A stretch of DNA of 34,832 nt from Ruminococcus sp. GTDB taxonomy: Bacteria > Bacillota > Clostridia > Oscillospirales > Ruminococcaceae. The notes under the pieces were generated by a model that saw only the letters and a list, made by a program, of their open reading frames with translations, was not told the DNA's origin and did no database searches. A program made the position numbers and the translations under genes. Of the stretch, positions 1 to 7,852 are shown in pieces (positions within the stretch are counted from its first letter, which is position 1; each line of letters begins with the position of its first letter). The stretch lies in assembly GCA_014799805.1 (NCBI GenBank), contig JAAVHJ010000011.1, forward strand, positions 1-34,832. Direction: 5' to 3'.

Positions 1-233
1 AATGTAATACTATTGAATACTGTTAATATAAATCTAATGATTATATCAACAAATTTTGAAGAATAAAGACAGAATATTGTAATAATTCCAAAAAAGATAC
101 AACATATAATAGTAGTATTTTCCCATAATTCTGCAATGATAGCTGTACTAATAAATGAAATAACAACTATAATAGAATAAATTATAGATTTTAATTTAGC
201 ATTACCAATTATTTCTTTCTTTAACTGTTTCAT
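1..233 (-). CDS. Partial small membrane protein (C-terminus beyond left edge)
   Basis: An open frame of 77 codons starts at ATG 233-231 and runs off the left edge without a stop. AGAAGGTCT (plus 241-249) lies 7 nt before the ATG and is a good Shine-Dalgarno sequence. The product begins MKQLKKEIIG and then has two hydrophobic helices, at about residues 15-35 and 42-75, with no catalytic motif. It resembles the N-terminal half of the neighbouring upstream protein (315-731): both have a KK-x-I start, two helices, and a shared 'FIL..FN/T.I' stretch near residue 70. The two are therefore probably tandem paralogues. It is the last visible gene of the minus-strand run. Function is unknown. Confidence 0.6.
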   Translation of the reverse strand, partial: MKQLKKEIIGNAKLKSIIYSIIVVISFISTAIIAELWENTTIICCIFFGIITIFCLYSSKFVDIIIRFILTVFNSIT

Positions 234-314
234 AATAATTAGACCTTCTTTATATACAATATAAAATTTACAGTAAATATAATTAATGCAAATATGAATA
301 CTTTTAATGTATGT

Positions 315-731
315 TTATGATTTCTTTGATAAATTTTTCTTATTTTTGCATAAAACATGAGTAAAAGTAAGTATAAATACTATTATAAGAATGATTGAAT
401 ACATTACAAGAGATGGTAAATATCCAAATTCTGTCCCTATATTTGCTTTTTCTTTAAAAATACAATAGAAAATTTTTTCAAATAATGCAAAACAAGAAGC
501 TAAAAATACACATATAATATTAGTAAATAATGCAAGTATAAATTTAATAAATACGTTAAAAGCTTTTACAGAATTAATACACAAATATAATATTATTCCA
601 TAAATCATACCGCATATTAATATAGGTTTAAATGTATATATAGCTGTAATTATAGCAAATATAGTAAATACAATAGAAGATATAAAAGGTAGATGTATCA
701 TAGCTATTAATTTTTTGGCAATCTTATTCAT
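315..731 (-). CDS. Small multi-pass membrane protein, unknown function
   Basis: A 138-residue, strongly hydrophobic protein with about four predicted membrane helices (near residues 10-30, 36-58, 62-85 and 108-128) and a lysine-rich cytoplasmic tail (KNKKNLSKKS). No recognised family motif is visible. Its ATG overlaps the stop of the upstream radical SAM gene by four bases (ATGA at 728-731), so the two are translationally coupled and in one operon. The next gene downstream (1-233) looks like a paralogue of its N-terminal half. It is a real gene on coding style and coupling, but no function can be assigned. Confidence 0.65.
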   Translation of the reverse strand: MNKIAKKLIAMIHLPFISSIVFTIFAIITAIYTFKPILICGMIYGIILYLCINSVKAFNVFIKFILALFTNIICVFLASCFALFEKIFYCIFKEKANIGTEFGYLPSLVMYSIILIIVFILTFTHVLCKNKKNLSKKS

Positions 732-1696
732 GAAAAATCCTCCATTGATGAATCATATTTCCCCTGCCATGTGTCAAGTTCTGCTTGTAATTTGTCAATA
801 CTGCCAAGCGTTTTAATTTTATTTTTGCTCCAATCAGGAGCTAATAATTTTGCTTTTTCGCCGTCACCAGTAATACGTTCAATGACAGTCTCAGGCGGAA
901 ATAGTTCTAATTGTTTGACAACTGTGAAAATATAATCTTCCTGTGTCATAGTTTTTATTTTTCCAGAATAATATAAATCTGCATATTTTGTATTTTGTAA
1001 AATATGCAGGAGCTGAATTTTAACTGCATCAGGTTTTAAACTTGCTAATTGTTTCGCTGTCTGGAGCATATCAGAAAAATTTTCTTCTGGCAAGCCGTTA
1101 ATGATATGCAGACAAGTTCTGATATTTAAATTTTTTAATTTCTGATAATTTTTTAAAAATTCAGCATAATTATAACCACGGTTAAAATTTCTTGCAGTTT
1201 TGTCATGAACAGTCTGTACACCAAGTTCAACTGTTAAATAAGTTCTCTGGTTTAAATCTGCAAGATAATCTAGCACATCATCAGGCAGACAATCAGGACG
1301 TGTGCCAATAGATAAGCCGATAATATCAGGAAATAAAATTGCTTGTTCAAATAGATTTTTTAAGTAATCTACAGGTGCATAAGTATTTGTGTGCACTTGA
1401 AAATAAGCAATTGCTTTTGCATTAGTATTCTGTTTTTTAATTCTGGTAAGTTCTAATGCTAATTGCTCTGTTAATGGGAGTGGCTTTGTAAATGCACCAC
1501 TCCCACCATCACAGAATGCACAGCCATAAAAGCCCTTTGTTCCGTCAAGATTTGGGCAAGTAAACCCACCATCAAGAACGGCTTTATAAACTCTATGTCC
1601 GAATACCTGCTGATTATGATAATATAGCGTATGATAGCGTTTATTATCATCTGCATATAAAAATTTATGATTAAAATTATTGAAATTATTTGACAT
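728..1696 (-). CDS. YhcC-type radical SAM protein
   Basis: A 322-residue radical SAM enzyme of the YhcC/TIGR01212 family. The diagnostic cysteines are in CPNLDGTKGFYGCAFC (Cys47, Cys59, Cys62), a C-x11-C-x2-C arrangement that differs from the usual CxxxCxxC and is typical of this family. 'GGFTCPNLDG' before it and 'IGTRPDCL' and 'LELGVQT'-like strands further on also match. Family members are expected to bind a [4Fe-4S] cluster and cleave SAM; the substrate is not firmly established, though an RNA-modification-type role has been suggested. The start overlaps the end of the upstream membrane-protein gene by 11 bases, and the stop overlaps the next start by 4, so it sits inside a tightly packed operon. 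Confidence 0.88.
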   Translation of the reverse strand: MSNNFNNFNHKFLYADDNKRYHTLYYHNQQVFGHRVYKAVLDGGFTCPNLDGTKGFYGCAFCDGGSGAFTKPLPLTEQLALELTRIKKQNTNAKAIAYFQVHTNTYAPVDYLKNLFEQAILFPDIIGLSIGTRPDCLPDDVLDYLADLNQRTYLTVELGVQTVHDKTARNFNRGYNYAEFLKNYQKLKNLNIRTCLHIINGLPEENFSDMLQTAKQLASLKPDAVKIQLLHILQNTKYADLYYSGKIKTMTQEDYIFTVVKQLELFPPETVIERITGDGEKAKLLAPDWSKNKIKTLGSIDKLQAELDTWQGKYDSSMEDFS

Positions 1697-3242
1697 GATA
1701 TAAAATCTCCCATGCAGATAAATTTAATTCCTGATAAAAATCATCTTGCAAAATTTCTTTTCTTGTTGTTAAATTGATAGACAATTTTTCTAATTCTTCA
1801 CTGGTATAATAAGACAATGCACCCCATGCGTCAAGTGATAAATCACGCAACATAGAATTATCAAAATTTTCAAGATTTCCGCTAAGATATTGATTTGCAT
1901 TATAGCGTGTGATGAAAGCATCAGGTTTAGAAAAGCAAAGCAAGCCAAACATAATTGTAAATGTAATAAAAGCAATTTTTCCAGCATTGAGTTTTTTAAT
2001 AAACTGTTGAATTATGATTAGCACAAATCCAATGACTAATAAAATCATAAACCAAGTTGTATAAATTCGCAATCTGGTCATGCCGTAATACTGGATATAT
2101 AAAATCATTTTTGCAATAGCTGTACTAGATAAGAATAACGAACAGAAACATAAATAAATGCTATATATTTTTAAAGCCAAAGGCTTTTTAGAATTTTCAG
2201 AATCTGTAATTTTAGCATATGTGTGTATACTTGTAATCACCAGAAAATTAATACAGCATACAATGCAAAGCTCAAAAAAGCCCTTTCTTGCATATTCGGC
2301 ATAAGTATAACCCTCTGCAAGAATGCCCATAAATCCGCCCATAAAATAATTAATTTGTGAAATAATATATAAAATATATAAAATACAAATAGGCGTAACA
2401 GCTGTATATAAAATCATATTAGGAATAAATCTTCTAGCAATCGCTTTTTGTTCACAAGTTTCAGAATTTAATATTACACTATGATGTGTAGAACTATAAA
2501 AACTGCTGAAAATCAGAAAGCCAACAGGAATACCTAGTAATGCATGAAATGCAAGCAATAGCATATTTTCAGGGGGAATTTTCAAAAATTTTCCAAGCAA
2601 AGCAGACATATTTTCATCAGATTGACATAATAGCGTTGCAACAAGTGCTGTTAATGGCAAAGCAATTGCTAAGCCACCCAGAATATAACCTAAATTTTTC
2701 CAAAGACCTTTGCTTTTATGGGAGCTGTTAATTGCACCGAAGCATTTATTACTTTCCGCAAATGGCATTGCAATTCCAATCAATGGAATAGATTCTGGTA
2801 AAAATTTTAATACATTATTTAAATTGCTGTTAATTCCTAATAAAAATAATCCACTGACAAGAATTAAAAATATCACGGTTAAATTTTTCAGCAATACATT
2901 TGCTGTTATTGTGAATACACAGGAAAATAGATATAATACAGCTATCATGAATTTACTGCCTTTTGAAAATTGATTATCCGATTTTTTGACAAAAATAACT
3001 TCCAATGTTGTGAACAGCCAATAAAAAATAGTCGTGAATAAGCCCGTTTCATGATAGAAAACAAATCTAATAAATAAAAAACCTAGTATCATGCATAAAA
3101 AAGCTGAAATGCGTTCTATATTAGAATATTTAATTTCAGGTTTGGGAGGAACTTCAGGAACAGGCATTGCAGGCGGAGGGGTGAACTGTTCAGAAACAGG
3201 TGTTTCTGGCTTATAAAGATTTTCATAATTATTATTTTCCAT
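1686..3242 (-). CDS. Large multi-pass membrane protein (DUF4153/DUF4173-like)
   Basis: A 518-residue protein. Residues 1-40 are a hydrophilic, proline-rich cytoplasmic segment (PPPAMPVPEVPPKPE), followed by roughly ten to twelve membrane helices up to about residue 435. A soluble C-terminal tail follows. The tail pattern 'ITRYNANQYLSG...LDAWGALSYY' resembles the end of DUF4153/DUF4173 membrane proteins, where a helix precedes short repeated-leucine helices. I assign the family on layout and this tail only. The start is set by GGAGT 8-9 nt before the ATG. It lies 34 nt downstream of the DUF2809 gene and overlaps the radical SAM gene by 11 bases. Function is unknown. Confidence 0.7.
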   Translation of the reverse strand: MENNNYENLYKPETPVSEQFTPPPAMPVPEVPPKPEIKYSNIERISAFLCMILGFLFIRFVFYHETGLFTTIFYWLFTTLEVIFVKKSDNQFSKGSKFMIAVLYLFSCVFTITANVLLKNLTVIFLILVSGLFLLGINSNLNNVLKFLPESIPLIGIAMPFAESNKCFGAINSSHKSKGLWKNLGYILGGLAIALPLTALVATLLCQSDENMSALLGKFLKIPPENMLLLAFHALLGIPVGFLIFSSFYSSTHHSVILNSETCEQKAIARRFIPNMILYTAVTPICILYILYIISQINYFMGGFMGILAEGYTYAEYARKGFFELCIVCCINFLVITSIHTYAKITDSENSKKPLALKIYSIYLCFCSLFLSSTAIAKMILYIQYYGMTRLRIYTTWFMILLVIGFVLIIIQQFIKKLNAGKIAFITFTIMFGLLCFSKPDAFITRYNANQYLSGNLENFDNSMLRDLSLDAWGALSYYTSEELEKLSINLTTRKEILQDDFYQELNLSAWEILYHVK

Positions 3243-3276
3243 AATAAATTACTCCTTTCATATCTGTATAATAAGT

Positions 3277-3669
3277 TTAGAAATTATGCTTGCATTTTGA
3301 TTTTAATAAAATCCCTGCATAAATCAATAACATGCCAATAAAATAGCATAATAAATCTAACCAACTAAAGCTTGTGCCTAATAAAATACTCATTAGGCTA
3401 CCACGGGCAAAGCCTAATTTATCGCTTAAATGAAAATACTGTGTGATTTCAGCAAGAAACCCAATGCTACAGACTAGTAAAGGCATAGTCTTAGGCAGAA
3501 TTTTCACGAAAACTCTTATTAAGCAATAAATTAACGGAATGACTAAAATATCACCTCCATAATCTCTTAAAAAAGTACCACTGGGAACAAATTTGCCGAT
3601 TAAAATTTCAATGATTAGTAATATAGCTGATAATAAGCTATAATAAAATAGATTATCTTTTGTCTGCAT
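3277..3669 (-). CDS. DUF2809 family membrane protein
   Basis: A 130-residue integral membrane protein with four to five helices. The family pattern is clear: 'FLRDYGGDILVIPLIYCLIRV' near residue 34, 'GFLAEITQYF' near residue 70, and 'GTSFSWLDLLCYFIGM' near residue 98. These match the DUF2809 signature of an Arg-Asp-x-x-Gly-Asp turn, a Glu-x-x-Gln-Tyr helix and a Ser-Phe-x-x-x-Asp turn. The biological role is unknown. AAAGGAAG lies about 8 nt before the ATG. The start overlaps the end of the upstream HTH gene by 17 bases, so it is probably co-transcribed and translationally coupled with the DUF2975/HTH pair. Confidence 0.85.
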   Translation of the reverse strand: MQTKDNLFYYSLLSAILLIIEILIGKFVPSGTFLRDYGGDILVIPLIYCLIRVFVKILPKTMPLLVCSIGFLAEITQYFHLSDKLGFARGSLMSILLGTSFSWLDLLCYFIGMLLIYAGILLKSKCKHNF

Positions 3670-3880
3670 TGGTATCTTCCTTTCTGTATTCTAAAATATC
3701 TGCGGGTTGACAATCCAGTATTTCACAAAGTTTTTCCAGTGTAGAAAATCTAATTGCTTTGGCTTTCCCAGTTTTTAAAATAGATAAATTCGCCTGTGTA
3801 ATATCCATTTTTTTTGCAAGCTCACCAGAGGAAATTTTACGCTTTGCCATGATAACATCAAGATTTATAATAATTGGCAT
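3653..3880 (-). CDS. YozG-like Cro/CI-type HTH regulator
   Basis: A 75-residue protein that is almost entirely one helix-turn-helix domain (HTH_26/YozG type). Helices 2 and 3 are 'SGELAKKMDITQANLSILKTGK', then 'IRFSTLEKLCEILDCQPADILEY', the typical ending of this family. Start: AGGAGG lies 5 nt before the ATG, one of the strongest ribosome-binding sites in the window. It follows the DUF2975 gene by 14 nt. The DUF2975 plus YozG-like pair recurs in Bacillota and often includes its own regulator, so autoregulation of the promoter at 4400-4428 is a reasonable inference. Confidence 0.85.
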   Translation of the reverse strand: MPIIINLDVIMAKRKISSGELAKKMDITQANLSILKTGKAKAIRFSTLEKLCEILDCQPADILEYRKEDTNADKR

Positions 3881-3894
3881 AATTTCCTCCTGTC

Positions 3895-4356
3895 TTAAAT
3901 TGTATAATCGTTTTCTTCTTGCAGTGCAACGGCTTTGTCAAAGACGTTTTTTAATACTCTTAGAATTAAGCCAAAAAATCCTGCTGCAAGTGCGACAATA
4001 AAGCTTAAAAATCTCCAGAATCCAAATATAAAAAACGGAATAGACGCAAGGAAACAACACCAAGAAATAATTCTTAAATATTGGCAATTCACAGCAACAA
4101 AGACAATTTCATTTTTTAGATTTTGCAATAATTTTGCCAGATGAAATAAACAGACTTCTCCACAGATTGCAGCTAAATACAAGCAAATGATTAAGGGAAA
4201 ATAAACTGACCCTTCTAATAATCCTACACCATGCCCATATTCGACATCATACCAATGCACCATAATAGGTGTACAACAGGCTAAAATAATAATTAATACA
4301 AATAGAATTCTTACTAATGCAAGTGACAAACGCAAAGATTTAACTTGATTCCACAT
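3895..4356 (-). CDS. DUF2975 family membrane protein
   Basis: A 153-residue protein with four membrane helices (about residues 12-32, 50-72, 88-112 and 115-138). It ends in the hallmark 'ALQEENDYTI', matching the conserved Glu-Asn-Asp-x-Thr-Ile terminus of DUF2975. The gene downstream is the usual HTH partner. TGGAGC lies 10 nt upstream of the ATG and sets the start. It is the first gene after a consensus promoter (4400-4428) and so probably heads the whole minus-strand run to the left edge. The molecular function of DUF2975 is unknown; partnership with the HTH regulator in membrane signal sensing is only a guess. Confidence 0.82.
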   Translation of the reverse strand: MWNQVKSLRLSLALVRILFVLIIILACCTPIMVHWYDVEYGHGVGLLEGSVYFPLIICLYLAAICGEVCLFHLAKLLQNLKNEIVFVAVNCQYLRIISWCCFLASIPFFIFGFWRFLSFIVALAAGFFGLILRVLKNVFDKAVALQEENDYTI

Positions 4357-4371
4357 GTGAAAACAGCTCCA

Positions 4372-4400
4372 TTCTAAATTTTTCTAAATTCCTAATTCTA
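4372..4400 (-). promoter_or_regulatory. Candidate operator: helically phased direct repeats
   Basis: The 9-mer TTCTAAATT occurs at 4372-4380 and 4382-4390, exactly 10 bp apart, with a related TAATTCTA at 4393-4400. The array lies between the -10 box and the ribosome-binding site of the DUF2975 gene, where a repressor would block transcription. The YozG-like protein from the same operon is an obvious candidate binder. This is inference; AT-rich DNA gives such repeats by chance. Confidence 0.25.
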
Positions 4401-4428
4401 GTATAGCACATGAATTATCATTTGTCAA
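4400..4428 (-). promoter_or_regulatory. Sigma-A promoter of the DUF2975-HTH operon
   Basis: Read on the minus strand: TTGACA (4428-4423), a 17-nt spacer ending in TGC, then TATACT (4405-4400). This is a near-perfect vegetative promoter with an extended -10. It points at the DUF2975 gene, and no other promoter of this quality is visible to its left on this strand. Confidence 0.8.
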
Positions 4429-4463
4429 TACTTTTTTATCGAAAAACAATAAATTTTTTCTGT

Positions 4464-4498
4464 AAAAAAGAAAAATGCCCTTTTGCAGAGCATTTTTT
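4464..4498 (-). terminator. Rho-independent terminator after mscS
   Basis: On the minus strand, AAAAATGC (4497-4490) pairs with GCATTTTT (4478-4471) around an 11-nt loop, followed by a CTTTTTT tract (4470-4464). It begins a few bases past the mscS stop and separates mscS from the DUF2975 operon. Confidence 0.75.
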
Positions 4499-4501
4499 AT
4501 T

Positions 4502-5368
4502 TTAATTTTTAATCATATGAATATCTGCTTGCGGATAAGGAATAGAAATTTGATTCTCATCAAAAGCTTGTTTTACTTGCTCATGTAAATCATAATATAA
4601 TTTCCAGTAATTTTCATGTAACGTCCAGACTCTCACATAAATCATAACTGCACTATCGGCTAATTCTCCAATTCGAACTGTATAATCTTCATCATGTAAA
4701 ACATAATCATTTTTGTTAAGAATATCGCAAATAATTTTTTTTGCTAGATTTTCATCACTTTCATAACTAATCCCAAAATTAATATCTAATCTTCTGTTTT
4801 TATCTTCTGAATAATTTAAAATAATCGCATCTGAAATTTTTCTATTAGGAATAAATACAGTTGTCCCATCGGATTTTTTTAATTTTGTCTGTAAAATGCC
4901 AATGACTTCAACAGTGCCAGTAATGCCGTCAAATTCTACAAAATCGCCGACTTTTAAAGGCTTTGAGAATAATATTAAAAATCCTCCTGCAACATTGGAT
5001 AAACTATCCTGTAATGCTAAGCCAATTGTTAAACTGATTGTACCAATCACTGTAATAATAGAAGTCATAGGTACATTAAGCACAGATAATACAATGACTA
5101 CTACTAAAACATATAAAATCACTCTCATGAGAGATTGCAAAAAGCCGCTAGCAGTTGGGTCTAATTTACTTCTTTGCAAAGTTCTGTTTAAGATTTTTAA
5201 TAAAAATCTTGTGAATAAAATACCTAATGCGAATACTAACAAAGCAAAGCCTAATGATGGCAAAACGCCTTTTAAAAAATCTCCTATTTCTGAAATAATA
5301 GAACTTACATGTTCGGCTTCTTCTGAAATTCTTTCTGAAATTTCATTGATAGATTCTGTTTCCTGCAT
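4502..5368 (-). CDS. mscS: MscS-family small-conductance mechanosensitive channel
   Basis: A 288-residue inner-membrane channel that opens under membrane tension to release osmolytes on hypo-osmotic shock. Three membrane helices are visible (about residues 34-58, 76-98 and 102-130). The third is the pore helix, 'TISLTIGLALQDSLSNVAGGF', with the family's Gly/Ala packing and 'LQDSLSN' kink. The beta domain follows with 'PLKVGDFVEFDGITGTVEVIGILQTKL' and 'VFIPNR', both hallmark motifs, and then a C-terminal alpha/beta domain. Length matches E. coli MscS (286). An acidic amphipathic N-terminus (residues 1-28) precedes helix 1. GGGAAAGG lies upstream of the ATG. It is monocistronic, with a promoter at 5414-5443 and a terminator at 4464-4498. 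Confidence 0.93.
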   Translation of the reverse strand: MQETESINEISERISEEAEHVSSIISEIGDFLKGVLPSLGFALLVFALGILFTRFLLKILNRTLQRSKLDPTASGFLQSLMRVILYVLVVVIVLSVLNVPMTSIITVIGTISLTIGLALQDSLSNVAGGFLILFSKPLKVGDFVEFDGITGTVEVIGILQTKLKKSDGTTVFIPNRKISDAIILNYSEDKNRRLDINFGISYESDENLAKKIICDILNKNDYVLHDEDYTVRIGELADSAVMIYVRVWTLHENYWKLYYDLHEQVKQAFDENQISIPYPQADIHMIKN

Positions 5369-5413
5369 GATAATTCGACCTTTCCCATAAATATAATAAT
5401 AAAATCTTAATTT

Positions 5414-5443
5414 ATTATACTATAATTAGGGATATTTTGTCAA
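5414..5443 (-). promoter_or_regulatory. Promoter of mscS
   Basis: Minus strand: TTGACA (5443-5438), an 18-nt spacer, TATAAT (5419-5414). It lies about 45 nt upstream of the mscS ATG. It is divergent from the 5468 promoter, and their -35 boxes are only 24 nt apart. Confidence 0.75.
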
Positions 5444-5467
5444 TACAGAAAAAATTTAAAAAAACTC

Positions 5468-5496
5468 TTGCAAATCCTGTAAAAGTATAGTATAAT
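5468..5496 (+). promoter_or_regulatory. Promoter of the decarboxylase gamma-beta operon
   Basis: TTGCAA (5468-5473), a 17-nt spacer, TATAAT (5491-5496). It gives a leader of roughly 37 nt before the ATG at 5540 and is divergent from the mscS promoter. Confidence 0.8.
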
Positions 5497-5539
5497 ATTT
5501 ACATATGGAATTTTTTAAGATTGGAGAGTGAATCTATTT

Positions 5540-6013
5540 ATGCATCCCTTATTATTGGCGAATCATCTGGTCATGCTGGCAGGTGGTTCAATTGATGGCA
5601 ACAAGAAACCTTTGGACAATTCAGAACGTTGGGGCGTAACGCTTGCTGGATTGGGTATTGTCATTGCGGCTTTGGCATTATTAGTTGTCATTATCTTTTT
5701 ATTTGGCAAAATTTTTGATGCTATCAATGCAAAGCAAAAAGCCAAAGAGGCAAAAATTGCGGAACAGAAAAAGCCCAAAAATACCCCTGCACCTGTTAAA
5801 AAAGCATCTCCTGCTCCTGCACCTGTTGTGAAGAAACAGGAAGATGACGAAGAAGTCATTGCAGTAATTTCAGCAGTAGTTGCCATGATGAGTGAACAGG
5901 ATGGCAAAATTTACAAAGTAACATCCGTAAAAGCTGTGTCAAAAAATAATAGCTTTAGTGGACGTTCTGCATGGGCTATGGACGGCCGCCGTCAGAATGT
6001 GTCACCATTCTGA
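5540..6013 (+). CDS. oadG: Sodium-pump decarboxylase gamma subunit (OadG family)
   Basis: A 157-residue membrane-anchored subunit of a Na+-translocating decarboxylase. The single helix after 'SERWGVTLAGLGIV' (about residues 27-55) is typical of OadG. It is followed by an Ala/Pro/Lys-rich linker (TPAPVKKASPAPAP), then the conserved C-terminal segment 'EEVIAVISAVVAMM' and a tail ending 'WAMDGRRQNVSPF'. The gamma subunit normally holds alpha and beta together. I chose ATG 5540; an upstream in-frame GTG at 5528 leaves only one base after GGAG (5523-5526) and is unlikely to be used. The beta subunit gene follows 34 nt downstream. No alpha (carboxyltransferase) or biotin-carrier gene is in the window. 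Confidence 0.85.
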   Translation: MHPLLLANHLVMLAGGSIDGNKKPLDNSERWGVTLAGLGIVIAALALLVVIIFLFGKIFDAINAKQKAKEAKIAEQKKPKNTPAPVKKASPAPAPVVKKQEDDEEVIAVISAVVAMMSEQDGKIYKVTSVKAVSKNNSFSGRSAWAMDGRRQNVSPF

Positions 6014-6047
6014 ATTATAAACAGGTAGAAAGGAGTTTTTAAAAAAC

Positions 6048-7262
6048 ATGTTACAGATTTTACAAGATATTCTGGCTGGTCTGTGGGAAACAAGCGGATT
6101 GTATGCTTTGACATCAAGTCCTCAACAATTAATTATGATAGTAATTTCATTTGGTCTCATGTATCTGGCGATTGTAAAAGAATTTGAACCATTGTTATTA
6201 TTACCAATTGCATTTGGTATGTTTTTATCAAATCTTCCAGCTGTTCTTTCCGAAGATATGATTTTCCATGCGGAATACTGGAACGAACAACAAAGCGTTG
6301 ACTGGCTTTGGAAAGTCCTGCATGATGGCGGGTTGCTAGATAAATTATATCTAGGTGTTAAATTACAGATTTATCCATGTTTGATATTCTTAGGCATAGG
6401 TACCATGACAGATTTTGGTCCTTTGATTGCAAATCCGAAAAGCTTTTTATTGGGTGCAGCAGCACAAGGTGGTATTTTCTTCACATTCTTTGCAGCTGCA
6501 TGTTTGGGGATGAGTGCAGCAGAATGTGGCTCTATTGCGATTATCGGCGGTGCTGATGGTCCTACATCTATTTATGTATCTAGTAAATTGCTTGACGGTG
6601 CAGATTCCAGTTTAAATACTGGTACAATTGCATTAGCGGCATATACATATATGGCATTGGTGCCCGTCATTCAACCGCCGTTGATGCGATTACTCACGAC
6701 AAAAAAAGAACGTGAAATTAAAATGCCTCAACTTCGTACACCATCTAAAACAGAAAAAATTATTTTCCCTGTAGCCGTAACATTAGTAGTTGCTTTGTTA
6801 GTACCATCTGCTGGTGCTTTGGTAGGTATGTTAATGTTTGGTAATATTCTGAAAGAAAGCGGTGTATGTGCTAGATTAGTAGATACTGCACAAAATGCTT
6901 TAATGAATATTGTAACTATTTTCTTAGGTATTTCTGTTGGTGCAACAACAACCTATAGTAATGTTTGGAATTTGGAATTTGTGAAAGTTTTAGGTTTAGG
7001 CATTATTGCATTTGGCTTAGGTACATGTTGCGGATTGCTTCTTGCAAAAGTGATGAACTGGTTAAGCGGTGGTAAAGTAAATCCTTTGATTGGTTCAGCA
7101 GGTGTGTCTGCCGTACCAATGGCAGCTAGAATTTCCCAAAAAGAGGGTGCAAGAGTAGACCCGACTAATTTCTTATTAATGCATGCAATGGGTCCTAATG
7201 TTGCAGGTGTAATTGGTTCCGCTGTTGCAGCAGGTATTTTATTAAGTGTTATTTCTTATTAA
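6048..7262 (+). CDS. oadB: Sodium-pump decarboxylase beta subunit (OadB family)
   Basis: A 404-residue integral membrane protein that couples decarboxylation of carboxybiotin to Na+ export. Family motifs are unmistakable: 'TDFGPLIANPKSFLLGAAAQ' near residue 122, 'IAIIGGADGPTSIYVSSKL' near residue 163 with its essential aspartate, and 'GSAGVSAVPMAARISQ' and 'MHAMGPNVAGVIGSA' near the end. About ten helices are present and the length is normal. AAAGGAG precedes the ATG. It follows the gamma gene and is closed by a terminator at 7271-7304. The sequence does not say which acid is used (oxaloacetate, methylmalonyl-CoA or glutaconyl-CoA), because the alpha subunit is elsewhere. Confidence 0.95.
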   Translation: MLQILQDILAGLWETSGLYALTSSPQQLIMIVISFGLMYLAIVKEFEPLLLLPIAFGMFLSNLPAVLSEDMIFHAEYWNEQQSVDWLWKVLHDGGLLDKLYLGVKLQIYPCLIFLGIGTMTDFGPLIANPKSFLLGAAAQGGIFFTFFAAACLGMSAAECGSIAIIGGADGPTSIYVSSKLLDGADSSLNTGTIALAAYTYMALVPVIQPPLMRLLTTKKEREIKMPQLRTPSKTEKIIFPVAVTLVVALLVPSAGALVGMLMFGNILKESGVCARLVDTAQNALMNIVTIFLGISVGATTTYSNVWNLEFVKVLGLGIIAFGLGTCCGLLLAKVMNWLSGGKVNPLIGSAGVSAVPMAARISQKEGARVDPTNFLLMHAMGPNVAGVIGSAVAAGILLSVISY

Positions 7263-7270
7263 AAAATTTT

Positions 7271-7304
7271 TATCCTGATTCTTGAAAGAATCAGGATATT
7301 TTTT
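7271..7304 (+). terminator. Rho-independent terminator after oadB
   Basis: ATCCTGATTC pairs with GAATCAGGAT around a TTGAAA loop, then a run of T (TATTTTTT). It starts 9 nt after the oadB stop and ends before the ribosome-binding site of the HTH gene. Confidence 0.85.
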
Positions 7305-7322
7305 CAGAAAAGAGGCATTGTT

Positions 7323-7733
7323 ATGACATTTGGGGAAAGATTATATCAATTACGGAAAAATGCGAATCTAACACAAGAACAACTTGCAGAACTTCTGGAA
7401 GTATCACGGCAGTCTGTTTCTAAATGGGAACAGGACAAAGCTTATCCTGAAATGACAAGATTATTATTTTTGAGTGATTATTTTCAGGTATCATTAGATT
7501 ATCTCATGAGAGGAACAGAAGAACCAGAAAAATCTGAAAGGCACAGACAATTCAAATCTGAAAATGCTTTGCTGATTTGGCAGACATTTCTTTCTAATTT
7601 GAATCCTAAGCAAAAGCAATTATTTACACTGATACTTCTTCTGATAATATTCGTTTTAATAGCAGTTCTTATGATTTCTTGTTATCAACTAGGATTTGGC
7701 ATTGGAAAATTTTTTTATTATATATTGCATTAA
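7323..7733 (+). CDS. XRE-family regulator with C-terminal membrane helix
   Basis: A 136-residue protein. Residues 1-60 are a classic Cro/CI HTH: 'FGERLYQLRKNANLTQEQLAEL' then 'VSRQSVSKWEQDKAYPEMTRLLFLSDYFQVSLDYLM'. A hydrophilic linker leads to one strong membrane helix (about residues 99-120) and a tail 'YQLGFGIGKFFYYILH'. DNA-binding domain plus membrane anchor suggests a membrane-tethered repressor or sensor. AGAGG lies 7 nt before the ATG. The next small ORF (7853-8014) ends in a closely similar tail, so the two may work together. The regulated target is unknown. Confidence 0.85.
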   Translation: MTFGERLYQLRKNANLTQEQLAELLEVSRQSVSKWEQDKAYPEMTRLLFLSDYFQVSLDYLMRGTEEPEKSERHRQFKSENALLIWQTFLSNLNPKQKQLFTLILLLIIFVLIAVLMISCYQLGFGIGKFFYYILH

Positions 7734-7852
7734 AAATGCCCATATATCAATATGCAACTGGAAGTTGCCGAACTGCAACAGAAAACTGATAGAAAAAATT
7801 TACTTTCTGTGCTAAGATAAATACATCACAAACGGAAAGGATATGGTTTTTT

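Noticed and set aside
249-277. Promoter-like TTTACT-17-TATAAA on the minus strand before the 1-233 gene
   Set aside because: Transcription would start within the gene's own ribosome-binding site (241-249), so it could not serve it.
5505-5531. Eight-codon ORF in the leader of the gamma-subunit gene
   Set aside because: No ribosome-binding site and too short to support; no attenuator hairpin is seen.
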